43,527 bases of DNA from Clostridium_AI sp002297865 (lineage in GTDB: Bacteria; Bacillota; Clostridia; Lachnospirales; Lachnospiraceae), in the NCBI GenBank assembly GCA_937903005.1, contig CALFNR010000069.1, forward strand, positions 1-43,527, given 5' to 3'. Position 1 is the stretch's first letter. The number at the start of each line of letters is the position of its first letter. Positions 1-8,937 of this stretch are shown one piece after another. The notes under the pieces are model-generated. The model saw only the letters and a list, made by a program, of their open reading frames with translations, made no database searches and was not told the DNA's origin. The translations under genes and the position numbers were made by a program.

Positions 1-73
1 TCCAGTAATTCAAGAAAAACTTCTTGATAGGACTCAGTTATGTATTTTTTGCTTGTTGAATTATGCTATTAGC

Positions 74-699
74 TTAAGTATTCCCATGTTTGGGAACTTT
101 ATACAATCTGACAGCATTTTTTGCATTACAAATACAGGCAGCGTCCTTTTCCTTGGCGCTGCCCAAACCCGACCTCGGGTATATTTTATACATATACGGC
201 AATAATTTAATTACCGACGGTATATTTGTGTGATACAGGTATGAGCTCAGCCTATCATCATAGAGTAGACTGAGCTGGCTTACAACGTCCCAGTTTGACT
301 CCCAGTTGCTGATCGAATAAGGGTATTTCTTGCCCCATTTTTCCTTGACATCTTCGAGCTCTTTAAGTGCTACTTCTTCACTTGATGCCTTGTATATAGG
401 CTTAAAATCAGATGCGAATGGATTGAAATTTTTGTAAGAAACATATTTGGAACTGTTCCTTAACATATGGATAATACACCTTTTGGTCTGTGCATATGGA
501 TAAACAGCTTCAATTGCCTCACGGAACCCGGAAAGCCCATCCACACAGAAGAACTGGACTGCCATTCCTTGATTTCATGAAGAATACGGTCTGTAATCTT
601 AGATACCTTAAGTAAATCTTTGAAACTGTCTTTGAGCAGTGCATAAACATCACCAGCACTCTTTAAGTCATTTTCTTTGATAATCTGTCGTAATTGTTC
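74..699 (-). pseudogene. IS256-family (mutator-type) transposase remnant
   Basis: A decayed DDE transposase. The longest open piece, read on the minus strand from about 562 to 74, carries the family blocks CVDGLSGFREAIEAVYP, RCIIHMLRN and EKWGKKYP, which are typical of the middle of IS256 transposases. Upstream, in another frame, about 560-699 encodes EQLRQIIKENDLKSAG and LLKDSFKDLLK, typical of the N-terminus, directly joined to KITDRILHEIKEW, which normally lies more than 80 residues further on. The first catalytic Asp region is missing between EIKEW and VQFFCVDG, and the conserved block carrying the catalytic Glu is not recognisable after LYHTN. The element therefore has at least two internal deletions plus a frameshift and cannot be active. 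A more degraded relative lies at about 19558-19735. Confidence 0.85.
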
Positions 700-884
700 T
701 CAATGCTTGCGAGCAAGCAATAGCTATCGCCATAATAAAAGGCTCCTTCCTGATAAGATTTATATCTGATTCTTACCAAGTTGGAACCTTTTATTACCAG
801 AGACACAAAATTTGTTACAGACCCTTTGACCACTCCAATACATATCATAGAAGAATAATTTTAAAGAATTTTCTTAATCCACTC

Positions 885-1999
885 TTATTTTTTCTTTATC
901 CTAAATGTATAAGTTCCACTGTATTCATACGGAGAACTTATCTTCACATAATAAGTCCCCTTTTTAAGGTTTTTATGGGTTTTTGATGTTGTTTTTCCTT
1001 TATATGTTATGATTGTACCAACCTGTTTACCCGAAGAGTTATACACTGTCATATGTAAGTCGTCCCAATTTCTTCCACTGATATCAACGTCTTTCGAGGA
1101 AAAGCAGTAGTTTCCGCTCTTAGTAAGCTTAAATTTATAGTAATCAACATCTCCTGTACTGTTTATACGATATTTATATGTCTTTCCAAGCTTTACAGAA
1201 ACTGCCTGTGATTTTTTTGAACCAGCATCTGCTACAGGCTTAATAACAAATTTATAATCACCTACACAGGAGAAGTAACTTGTAAATTTAACGGTATAAA
1301 GTTTGTTTCTACCAAGTTTAATGTCTTCAGTAGACCATTCTTTACCAGAATCCACACCGAGCTTTGTTACTTCGGCGCCATCGGAATCAAATATTTGTGC
1401 AAAGCAGGAGTAATTGTTTCCAATATTTATATTTTTGACCGTTAGTCTATAATAATCGGTAGTTGATAATGTTTTGAATTTAAAGTAATCGACATCACTT
1501 CCAAGTCTAAAGCTATCATAATAATATTTTGATAAACTTATTTTTGAAGCATCAGTCAAAGAATCTAAAGCATCATCTTCTGGGATAATAGAAAAAATAT
1601 AGTCACCAGTACAATTGAATTTAGAGTATGCCTGGATATAATATCTTTGATTTTTTTCCATTTTTCCATAATTATCTGTCTCAGTGGAATTTTCAGCTTT
1701 TGCATATCCAACTTTTGCACCATCTGAGTCATATACATTTAAGGAAATTCCTTCGTTATTGCCTATATTGATATTCTTTAACTTAAAATTGTAAAAAGCA
1801 GAATATCCAACAGAATCAACGCAATACCAAACTGAACTGTTTTTTTCTGCGAGATTGCCAGAATAGGATGTGCTGTAATTAATTAACGATGCTGTCTGTT
1901 TTCCTGTCTCGAATTCTGTAGATGCTTTGGTAACACTATATGGCATAAACATAGTAAATACTAATGCAAATACCATAATTTTACTAATGATTTTTTCAT
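885..1999 (-). pseudogene. Secreted PPC-repeat protein with frameshifted signal peptide
   Basis: The main open frame (1976 down to 885, 363 residues) is a run of about three beta-rich repeats of roughly 100 residues. Each has a VDYFKFKL-type strand, a KNINIGNN turn, VYDSDGAKV and a GDY(K/I)F end, resembling bacterial pre-peptidase C-terminal (PPC) domains of exported proteins. The frame begins inside a signal peptide (MVFALVFTMFMPYSVTKAS) and has no ribosome site of its own. A good GGAGGG site lies before an ATG at 1999 that encodes MKKSLVK and then runs out of frame into a stop after 12 codons. One extra base near 1978-1981 would restore MKKSLVKIMVFALVF, a normal signal peptide. The gene therefore looks like a single-base frameshift mutant, or a sequencing error. 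Expected location is secreted or cell-surface; ligand unknown. Confidence 0.7.
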
Positions 2000-2216
2000 T
2001 ATATTCACCCTCCAGTATTTTCGATTATTTATATGTAAATTTTGTAGTTACATAAAAATTATAGGATTTATACTAAATTTATGTTAAGTGTTAGGAAATA
2101 TGCGCTTGCAATTCTCTTTTTCTACCACATAAAATATGCTATAATATTTACTGAATGAAACAATGAAAATACATAAATTTACATAGAAAAAGATAATAGA
2201 TAGGGGACTATTAAGG

Positions 2217-3245
2217 ATGAAGTCAAATTTTTCGTTTATGAACGAATTAGCCATTCATTCATCACTGGTTCAGACAAACGTACAAAACTTTGTTGAACCA
2301 TTGCTCAGCTGAATTTTACGAAAAATATCTGGATGGCACTTTGTAGTACAAGAGAAGCAGCAGAATACGCCTGTAGAATAATTGTGTTGAAAAATGAAAT
2401 GTAATTTACAGCAAATGGTTTACAAGGATATGTGGGACGGGCTAATGCATTTACCAGAAAGGTTGATGCTGGCTTGCTAGAAGATTTAAAATATATCAGC
2501 AGCAGGACAACAAAAGCCCATTAAGGAAGGAATTATCAAAGATGGTTTAGATGGTGGAGCTGGCAAAGTTGCGCAGATGGAGAAAACCATTGATGACATT
2601 TTAGAACTGCTAAAGCAGGGAGATTCTAAATTTATAAGCAAAGATGAATTTCAAGGTGCTTTGAAGAAATTAGAAGATGGCATGAAAAGGCAGTTTGAGT
2701 TTGGACAAAGTGAAGTTCTGCGAAAGAATCGTGAAATTGAGACCAAGCTTGATGCCATTGAGCGGTTTATGGGGGAAAATGCAATACAGATGGACGATTT
2801 AGAGGCGAAACTTACTCTTTTATTAACCCAAATGGATGGGGTGCAGACAAAACAACAAAACAATATGGAGTATGTTGCCAAGATTATGGAAAGTACAGAT
2901 AAGATCCTTGACAATTTCGTGAAAATCAATGAGCAGAATCTTGCTGCTTTAAGTGAAGGAACCAAATTCATTTTAAAAGAAATCAAGAAGGCAAGTGATC
3001 GCTGTGCTGATATTTTCAATCGTTTTTCAGAGGGAATGAAAGTATCCAACCAAAAATACCACGAGAGCCGAAACAGGAAAGAAAACAATCCTGCAAGAGA
3101 GTCTAAAAGGAATTCGGTTTCTAGCAGTTTTCATAGCCCTAACTGGAAAAACTGGAAACTGCCAGGTATTGAATCAGTGTTCCGTTTTGCGAAATCATGG
3201 CAGATTACCGAAAAATGTTCTTATTATACATTGGCGTTCTGGTGA
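2217..3245 (+). pseudogene. Broken gene: short N-terminal ORF plus coiled-coil ORF
   Basis: I do not recognise the family. A 31-codon ORF at 2217-2312 starts after AAGG and encodes a hydrophilic N-terminus (MKSNFSFMNELAIHSS). About 2410-2520 then encodes GLQGYVGRANAFTRKVDAG in one frame. The reading continues in another frame as KPIKEGIIKDGLDGG, directly into the ATG at 2577 of a 222-residue ORF. That ORF is mostly alpha-helical coiled coil (residues about 1-150, rich in E, K, L, Q). The last 15 or so residues overlap the next ORF out of frame. The pieces look like one longer gene broken by stops and frameshifts. The coiled-coil part from 2577 could still be translated. An A5 run near 3211 could have separated it from the membrane ORF that follows. 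Confidence 0.5.
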
Positions 3246-3511
3246 AAGTCTGCTTTGGCTTTACTTTGTTTCGTATGGGATGTTATGGAATTACATATGT
3301 AAGGAGCAGAAAGAAGTTTACAAAAAAGCAGGCTATGATGCTGACCAGGCGGCTGATATTTGCCTTGTTAGTATTAAATTCAGGTCTTTATATTCACAGG
3401 CATTTTTATGGAATGGCGCAGATGTATGTGCCTTGGAAACAGACTTTGCTTGCAGATACAATGGAAATGATACAGTATTATATTATAGTTGGGGAAGATA
3501 AATGGATGTAA
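3197..3511 (+). CDS. Small membrane protein, two predicted helices
   Basis: A 104-residue ORF with two hydrophobic stretches: residues about 7-30 (MFLLYIGVLVKVCFGFTLF) and about 50-68 (RRLIFALLVLNSGLYI), separated by a basic loop (VRSRKKFTKK). It overlaps the following PLD-like gene by 10 bases, suggesting translational coupling. Its own ATG at 3197 has no clear ribosome site. One extra A in the A5 run at about 3210 would fuse it in frame to the upstream coiled-coil ORF (TEK-MFLLYIG), so it may be the membrane end of that protein rather than a separate gene. No family recognised. Confidence 0.5.
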   Translation: MADYRKMFLLYIGVLVKVCFGFTLFRMGCYGITYVRSRKKFTKKQAMMLTRRLIFALLVLNSGLYIHRHFYGMAQMYVPWKQTLLADTMEMIQYYIIVGEDKWM

Positions 3512-4843
3512 AAAATCGGGAGAAAAGGAAGCTGCTTAACAAAAAGGAAGCGGCTCTAAAGGAATATTTAATAAACTTAGGTTATTTGGGAGCGGTGCAG
3601 TGGAAGATAAGCGAAGAAGAGGCACTGACGAAAGCCGACATTTCTTATTATGAAGATGTTTTAAATTATATAGACACACCCGAGTATCAAAGCTCGCTCC
3701 ATGAAAATGCATTGTTAGCCCATGTATCGGATGTGGTGTATTTTGAACGTTCTATGAAGGCACTTTTTGAGAAAATGTGTCAGACAACAGGAACGCCTCA
3801 TTATATTTGTGATGTTTCTTTTTATCAGCTGCATCCTGCATGCCAAGAGATTCAGGAGCTGAAAGCACAGATAAGTGTTCTGATGGAAGAGATGGCTTCT
3901 GTTACAGAGTTTGCTTATTATTCTGCACAAGCAGAAGAAGTAGATGTTGCGACAGTGATTAAAGAAAGGGAAGAGAGCATAAGAGGCATTTTAAAGAAAT
4001 ATTCTTATATGGATGTTTCGGATCAGTTTTTACAGACACTAGCTATTTTGGATGATGAGGAATTGAAGCAAGTGCTGGAGTATGAATTAGTAGAATTAGA
4101 GGAACGATTAAGGAATGAGATTCAGAAATTAGCGAGACATAACAAGACTGGATTTGATGTTGTTCCAGCTATGTTTTATCCTTATGAAACAAGGATAGGG
4201 AGGCTTTTGTTTTTTTATCATTCCGACCCGAAAGCGAGCAGGTTTGGAGCCGAAGGAGGAATATCGGGAGCGGTATGCCATGTTTCATCAGAAGAATGGT
4301 ACAACGCCTGTTTATATCAGAGAAGAGATTCCAGAGCTGGTGAAAAATATGCTTTTGGATGCCAAAGAAGAAATTATTGTGATTAGTCCTTGGATATCTG
4401 CGGGGATTGAGGACAGTAAGAAGCACAAGAATTATTTTAAGGAATTATCGGAAGCAGCTTCTAAAATGCCAATACATATTTATTATGGTTTTGATGGAAG
4501 CAGCACAAGTACTTATCAAAGCCAAAGAAGTCTTGATAAGGAGATGGCAGACCGAAGAAAGATTTCGGAAGATAATCTTAGGGGATTTCTTGACAAGTTA
4601 GACGAGAATGCGAGAAATCATGTGTGGTGCCATTATGGTTATCAGCATATTAAGGCGTTGATTGTGGATCGGAAACAGATGATTTTGGGAAGTAACAATA
4701 TTTTGTCGAATGTACCGAAAAGAGCGGTTCATAATGTATATGAGCCTTTCATGCAGGCAGAAACTATGATGGTGACTAGGGATGAGTTGGCGATTGGGGC
4801 GGTGTTAAGGTATTGTGATGGGGTGAGAGGGAGGAAGTTGTAG
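3502..4843 (+). pseudogene. PLD-like (HKD) domain protein split by a frameshift at a T7 run
   Basis: Two overlapping ORFs read as one protein of about 447 residues. The first (3502-4386) is helical, with no family recognised, and reads LLFFYHSDP at the T7 run 4210-4216. Shifting frame at that run gives FFIIPTRKRAGLEPKEEY and runs without interruption into the second ORF to 4843. The second part is a phospholipase D-like domain: IIVISPWIS beta strand, then HIKALIVDRKQ, which is the HxKx4D catalytic motif, followed by GSNN. Only one HKD motif is seen, so an active enzyme would need a dimer, as in small PLD nucleases. A second start (TTG 4244) could express the domain alone. The tract could be a true mutation, a phase-variable switch or a sequencing error. 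Confidence 0.7.
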
Positions 4844-4951
4844 GGGGATTAGAGACTGTTTTTGAAAAAATAAATAATTTATTCGAAATATTAAAAATGA
4901 AGTGTATATTTTCACGATAATATGATAAAATAACGAAGGGAGGTACGAAAT

Positions 4952-6340
4952 ATGGATAACGAATTTGTTCGAATTACGCAGATAGAATTGCATAAATTTA
5001 AAAATGTCGAACACGGTGTAATTACATTTTGCAATTACAAAAATGTTAAGAAAGGTGGATGCGTATCAAATACCGATATTATGGCCATTTATGGACAAAA
5101 TGGTTCAGGAAAAACCGCCATGGTCGAGGCAATCAGGATGTTAAAGGATATACTTAGCGGAGAACAAGTTTCAAATAAATATTACTACTTATTAGAGCCT
5201 GGATGTAATACAGGAATGGATATAGAGTTTTTAGTCAGAAAAAATCACGTTGTACAAAGGGTAAATTATTCGTTTAAAATAGAGTATCAGCCACCGGATT
5301 TTGAAGATGAAAATGAAGGGGGTGCCTATTTGGCTGAGGAAGTCCTAGGATTTCGCACATTACAGGAAAATGGAAAGTGGGATAGAATAAAGTTCATTTC
5401 CATGAAACAGAGCGAAGATAGTTCTATGAGTTTGCCGAAGAATCGTTTTACAAGTAAAGCGCTTGTTGAGCTAGGTGTTATCAAACGATTTGCAAAGAAA
5501 GAATCAAAATCTTTTTTCTTTTATAATGATGTTCTAGAACTGTTAAATCGCAACCATTATGATTATGTGGATTTATCAATTATTCATGAGATTATTAAGT
5601 TTGGACGAATCAATTTATTTGTCATTACGGTGGAACAGCTTGGACTTATTAACATAGGAAGTTTTGCACCATTTTATTTTAGAATGGAATCAGAAAATAG
5701 TATAAGCAGTGGCGGAATTCCTATCAATCTATTTGGAGAATCAAGAATCCCTTTACAACAATATAATCTGGTAACAAAAATGATTGCACAGATCAATTGT
5801 GTGTTAGATGCTATTATTCCAGGATTGCAGATTACCATGAAAGGTGAAGAGGATAGTACTCCAGATGGCAGAAGATACAAGAAAATAAAGTTTTTTGCGC
5901 ATCGTTATGAAAAAACATTTTCCCTTGAATATGAATCAGAAGGGATAAAGCGAATCATTTCCATTACTAGTGTATTAGTTGCCATGGCAAATAATCCGAG
6001 TGTTTGTCTTGTAGTGGATGAGTTTGATTCTGGAGTTTTTGAATATTTACTAGGACAACTGTTGCAAGTCATTGATACTTCTGCAAAGGGGCAGTTTATA
6101 TTTACATCACACAATTTACATGCAGTAGAAGTGTTACCAAAAGAGAAAATAATCTTTTCAACAGCAGACCCAAAAGAGCGGTACACTACTTTAAAAGGAT
6201 TAGGAAATTCAAATAATTTGAGAGACGTTTATTTACGAGCGGTGTTTTTGGGCACGAGAGAAGAGAATCTTTACGAATCTACGGATATTACTTCAATAAA
6301 ACGTGCCTTTAGAAAGGCAGGAAGGCTGTATGGCGAGTAA
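4952..6340 (+). CDS. AAA ATPase, AAA_15/COG1106-like, defence-associated type
   Basis: A 462-residue cytoplasmic ATPase with a good GGGAGG site upstream. Walker A is GQNGSGKT at residues 48-55, preceded by an N-terminal strand IELHKFKNVEHG typical of RecF/OLD-like ATP-binding heads. The Walker B region is VCLVVDEFDSG at about residues 350-360, followed by QFIFTSHNLHAVE, the histidine-containing switch region of these ATPases. No coiled-coil arm of SMC length and no TOPRIM nuclease domain are visible, so it fits the AAA_15 (RloA-like) group rather than full-length OLD. In known cases such ATPases act with a small effector encoded just downstream; here that position holds only a broken ORF. Function as a phage-exclusion ATPase is inference from family and surroundings. 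Confidence 0.75.
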   Translation: MDNEFVRITQIELHKFKNVEHGVITFCNYKNVKKGGCVSNTDIMAIYGQNGSGKTAMVEAIRMLKDILSGEQVSNKYYYLLEPGCNTGMDIEFLVRKNHVVQRVNYSFKIEYQPPDFEDENEGGAYLAEEVLGFRTLQENGKWDRIKFISMKQSEDSSMSLPKNRFTSKALVELGVIKRFAKKESKSFFFYNDVLELLNRNHYDYVDLSIIHEIIKFGRINLFVITVEQLGLINIGSFAPFYFRMESENSISSGGIPINLFGESRIPLQQYNLVTKMIAQINCVLDAIIPGLQITMKGEEDSTPDGRRYKKIKFFAHRYEKTFSLEYESEGIKRIISITSVLVAMANNPSVCLVVDEFDSGVFEYLLGQLLQVIDTSAKGQFIFTSHNLHAVEVLPKEKIIFSTADPKERYTTLKGLGNSNNLRDVYLRAVFLGTREENLYESTDITSIKRAFRKAGRLYGE

Positions 6341-6610
6341 GCTGGGGAAGGTAATCTTGACCATGTAATAAGCAATACAAGAAATGAATCAGAGGAGCAA
6401 GGGGTGAAGACAGATGCTGCACTTGATTTCTCTGATAAATATGAAAATGATCTCGATGGATTTGTTCAGTTTATCAACGAAGCGAATTTAATTTTTCAGG
6501 GAGACTATAAAGAAACGTGGAGGCAGATAAGAGAGGGAAGAAATTCTATTGACCGACATTCTAATTTGCATTTGTTTGTAAATGATCCGTTTGGGCAGAT
6601 GGGGAGATAG
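6329..6610 (+). pseudogene. Remnant of the ATPase partner gene
   Basis: An ATG inside the last codons of the ATPase gene opens MASKLGKVILTM and stops after 12 codons. A GTG at 6404 with a good AGGAG site then opens a 68-residue acidic ORF (MKTDAALDFSDKYENDLDG), ending NDPFGQMGR at 6610. The 4-base-type overlap with the ATPase is what a translationally coupled partner would show, so I read this as a partner gene shortened by deletion or frameshift. The GTG ORF could still be expressed. No family recognised; alternatively it is an intact small protein. Confidence 0.4.
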
Positions 6611-6637
6611 GTTTAGTAATGGAAGAGGAAGGGTATA

Positions 6638-7246
6638 ATGAAAAAACACAAAGTATTTATAAGTTATTATCACAAAGATGATCAGCATTATAAAGATGAA
6701 CTGTTAGAATTGAACAAGAAATATGATATATTTGACAATTATTCTGTTCCAGAAAATGATGTTGATGATAGAGGAAAAACACGAGAGAGTATTAGGAAAA
6801 TAATAAGGGACAAATATATAATAGATGCCACTGTTTTAGTGCTTTTATGTGGTCGGAATACCCGTGGGAGAAAATTTATAGATTGGGAGTTACATGCTGC
6901 AATGTACGATACAAAGAAAAATCCAAAAATGGGAATACTAGTTATTAACTTGCCTATGATAGAACAATGTGAACATGCAGGTGATGAGAATGATAAAAAT
7001 TTGATAGACGATAATCGTGCGAATTGGGTAAGTTTAGCAGAGCGACAAGAATATGAAAAAGCATTTTCTTATTTACCTTGGAGAGTCATGGATAATATAA
7101 GTAAAGGGATACCTATATCGGTGGTAAACTGGTCAAAAGTTTATGATGCTCCTGAAGTATTGAAAGCACTGATACATAATGCTTTTGCTAGAAGAAAATG
7201 TACTGTTTATAAAAATAATGCCCTACTAAAACGTAAAAACAGTTAA
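6638..7246 (+). CDS. TIR-like protein, MTH538/DUF1863 (ThsB-like) family
   Basis: A 202-residue protein. Residues 3-12 (KHKVFISYYH) are the first strand of a TIR-like flavodoxin fold, followed by KDDQHYKDEL. VLVLLCGRNTRGRKF leads to DWELHAAM, with D82, W83 and E84; the glutamate is in the position used by DUF1863/ThsB proteins. In Thoeris systems such proteins sense infection and make an NAD-derived signal. The site AAGGG sits six bases before the ATG. It is followed after about 40 bases by a second TIR protein and then a small membrane protein, so it is probably the first gene of a three-gene unit. No ThsA (SIR2 or Macro) gene is present nearby. Confidence 0.8.
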   Translation: MKKHKVFISYYHKDDQHYKDELLELNKKYDIFDNYSVPENDVDDRGKTRESIRKIIRDKYIIDATVLVLLCGRNTRGRKFIDWELHAAMYDTKKNPKMGILVINLPMIEQCEHAGDENDKNLIDDNRANWVSLAERQEYEKAFSYLPWRVMDNISKGIPISVVNWSKVYDAPEVLKALIHNAFARRKCTVYKNNALLKRKNS

Positions 7247-7286
7247 TTAACAGTTTGAAATGACTTTCAGAAATGAGGTGAAACTA

Positions 7287-8510
7287 TTGGGTGGTACAGC
7301 TAGGCAATTTAATAAAATGTATATGGATTATAAGAAGAAATTTAAGAAACCAATTCAACAGGTTGCAACATTAATGCCTGCTGAATTTACAGATGAATAT
7401 TTTGTAGATACTTTTGCATGTTTGTATCCAAACTTATGGAGCGATTTAGAAAAACAGTATCAGTATTGGCATAAAAGAAACAGCACATTAATTAAGTATG
7501 GGAAAAAGAGCAGGTATGATTTTAGGAAACCATTTAATTTTATATTAGATTGTTCGTTCCATTGTAGGAAGAAATTAAGAAGTGGAGAAAGGGATAATAT
7601 TCTTTCAGAAGAGGAACGTAAAGAAATCGAGGATAAAATTATTATGAAATCTGAAGCAAAGTTAAAAAAACAGGAAGAGAAGATACAAAAAGCATTATAC
7701 TATGTGCAAGAAATTGAACCAAAGTATGCTTCAAAATTTGTTGATAAGTATTTTAAAACACATGATTTGCATGAAAAATTGGAGATAATAAGAGAATTAT
7801 CTAAGTATAAATCAGAAAATATTATTGAGTTCTTTTATAAAGTAAATGCATGTACTAGAAATTTTTCTTTAAAACAAGAATCTATGAGATATATTCAGGG
7901 AATGCAATTGCCTTTTGTTTTAAGACGAAAAAAGAAAGGCAAGAAAAACTTTATTGATAATGAAAAGGTCAAGAATGAAAGCAGTCCAGAAATACTGATG
8001 AAAAGATTATATGTAGATGAGTTAGAGAAACTAAAAGAGTTTGATGTGTTCATTTCTCATAATTCACTAGATGAGGATAAGATAATTACGTTTTATAAAG
8101 CATTAAATAGAAATGGTTATGTGGCTTACATTGACTGGGTAAACGATAAGTTTGATCTGAAACGTCAATGGTGTAATGTTTCTACTGTACAGGTAATTAA
8201 GGAACGAATAAAGCAAAGTAATGTGTTTATTATTTTTTTATCGGAAACTACGTTGAAGTCACAATGGTGTCCTTGGGAGCTTGGATATGCTGATGCCCTA
8301 GGAAAGAAAATATGTGTTTTTCAATATGGTCTTGACAATGAGAATGTACCTCATTTTTATAAAAGTTATCCAAGAGTATACATGGATGAAACACTATGGG
8401 TAGATGATGGAGAAAGAGTTGAGTTTGAGGTGTGGATGAAATTAAGGAGGAATAAACAGTATGGAAAAGAAAATGAAACACATGGAAATGATACAAGGTG
8501 TCATAAATAG
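7287..8510 (+). CDS. Helical N-terminal domain fused to C-terminal TIR_2 domain
   Basis: I choose the TTG at 7287, which has GAGGTG six bases upstream, over the ATG at 7260, which has no site; this gives about 407 residues. Residues 1-250 are charged and helical with no recognised family. The C-terminal third is a TIR domain: FDVFISHNSLDED (first strand and BB region), NVFIIFLSETTL, then SQWCPWELGYADALGKK. E331 is in the catalytic glutamate position of NAD-consuming TIR domains (the WCxxEL motif), so enzymatic activity is plausible. The stop lies about 50 bases inside the next gene, which suggests translational coupling with the membrane protein. Likely role: NADase or cyclic ADP-ribose-type signal maker in an abortive-infection unit; this is inference. 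Confidence 0.75.
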   Translation: MGGTARQFNKMYMDYKKKFKKPIQQVATLMPAEFTDEYFVDTFACLYPNLWSDLEKQYQYWHKRNSTLIKYGKKSRYDFRKPFNFILDCSFHCRKKLRSGERDNILSEEERKEIEDKIIMKSEAKLKKQEEKIQKALYYVQEIEPKYASKFVDKYFKTHDLHEKLEIIRELSKYKSENIIEFFYKVNACTRNFSLKQESMRYIQGMQLPFVLRRKKKGKKNFIDNEKVKNESSPEILMKRLYVDELEKLKEFDVFISHNSLDEDKIITFYKALNRNGYVAYIDWVNDKFDLKRQWCNVSTVQVIKERIKQSNVFIIFLSETTLKSQWCPWELGYADALGKKICVFQYGLDNENVPHFYKSYPRVYMDETLWVDDGERVEFEVWMKLRRNKQYGKENETHGNDTRCHK

Positions 8511-8865
8511 AATGGCATCTAATTCCTTTGCATTAAAAGGTTGGGCTGTTACATTGGTGACAGGGATATTTGCATTAGCAAGTAAGGACGCAGATAAAAG
8601 GTTTTTTTTAGTCACTTATGTTCCAATACTAATTTTCTGGGGATTAGATACCTATTATCTGTTGCAAGAAAGACGTTATAGGGCGTTGTATGAAAAAGTG
8701 CGTTGTACAGAAGAGGATGCTATTGATTTTAGTATGAATGCAGCATTGCCAGAATTTAAAGTAGGGAAAAATAACTACATGGATTGTTTTATTTCAACTA
8801 CAGAATTATGGTTTTATCTACCTTTGGCATTATTAGTAGGGATAATTATAATTATTGTGCGTTGA
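8461..8865 (+). CDS. Small three-helix membrane protein, candidate TIR-system effector
   Basis: A 134-residue protein with three hydrophobic segments: about 27-42 (GWAVTLVTGIFALAS), 48-67 (FFLVTYVPILIFWGLDTYYL) and 113-133 (LWFYLPLALLVGIIIIIV). About 45 residues of charged loop (ERRYRALYEKVRCTEED) lie between the second and third. AAGGAGG precedes the ATG. It overlaps the TIR gene by about 50 bases, so the two are probably co-expressed. Small multi-helix membrane proteins are common killing effectors beside TIR or cyclase genes. The NSFALKGWAVTLVTG stretch recalls membrane proteins seen next to TIR genes elsewhere, but I cannot name a family. Confidence 0.6.
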   Translation: MEKKMKHMEMIQGVINRMASNSFALKGWAVTLVTGIFALASKDADKRFFLVTYVPILIFWGLDTYYLLQERRYRALYEKVRCTEEDAIDFSMNAALPEFKVGKNNYMDCFISTTELWFYLPLALLVGIIIIIVR

Positions 8866-8937
8866 CATATAATTTTCTTGATATGGTGGATTATTTTGAT
8901 TGTGATATCATTTTACATTATAAAAGGAGAACTTCCC

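Noticed and set aside
663..848. Minus-strand ORF of 61 codons next to the IS256 remnant
   Set aside because: It reads part of the transposase N-terminus in the wrong frame, has no ribosome site and no recognisable domain.
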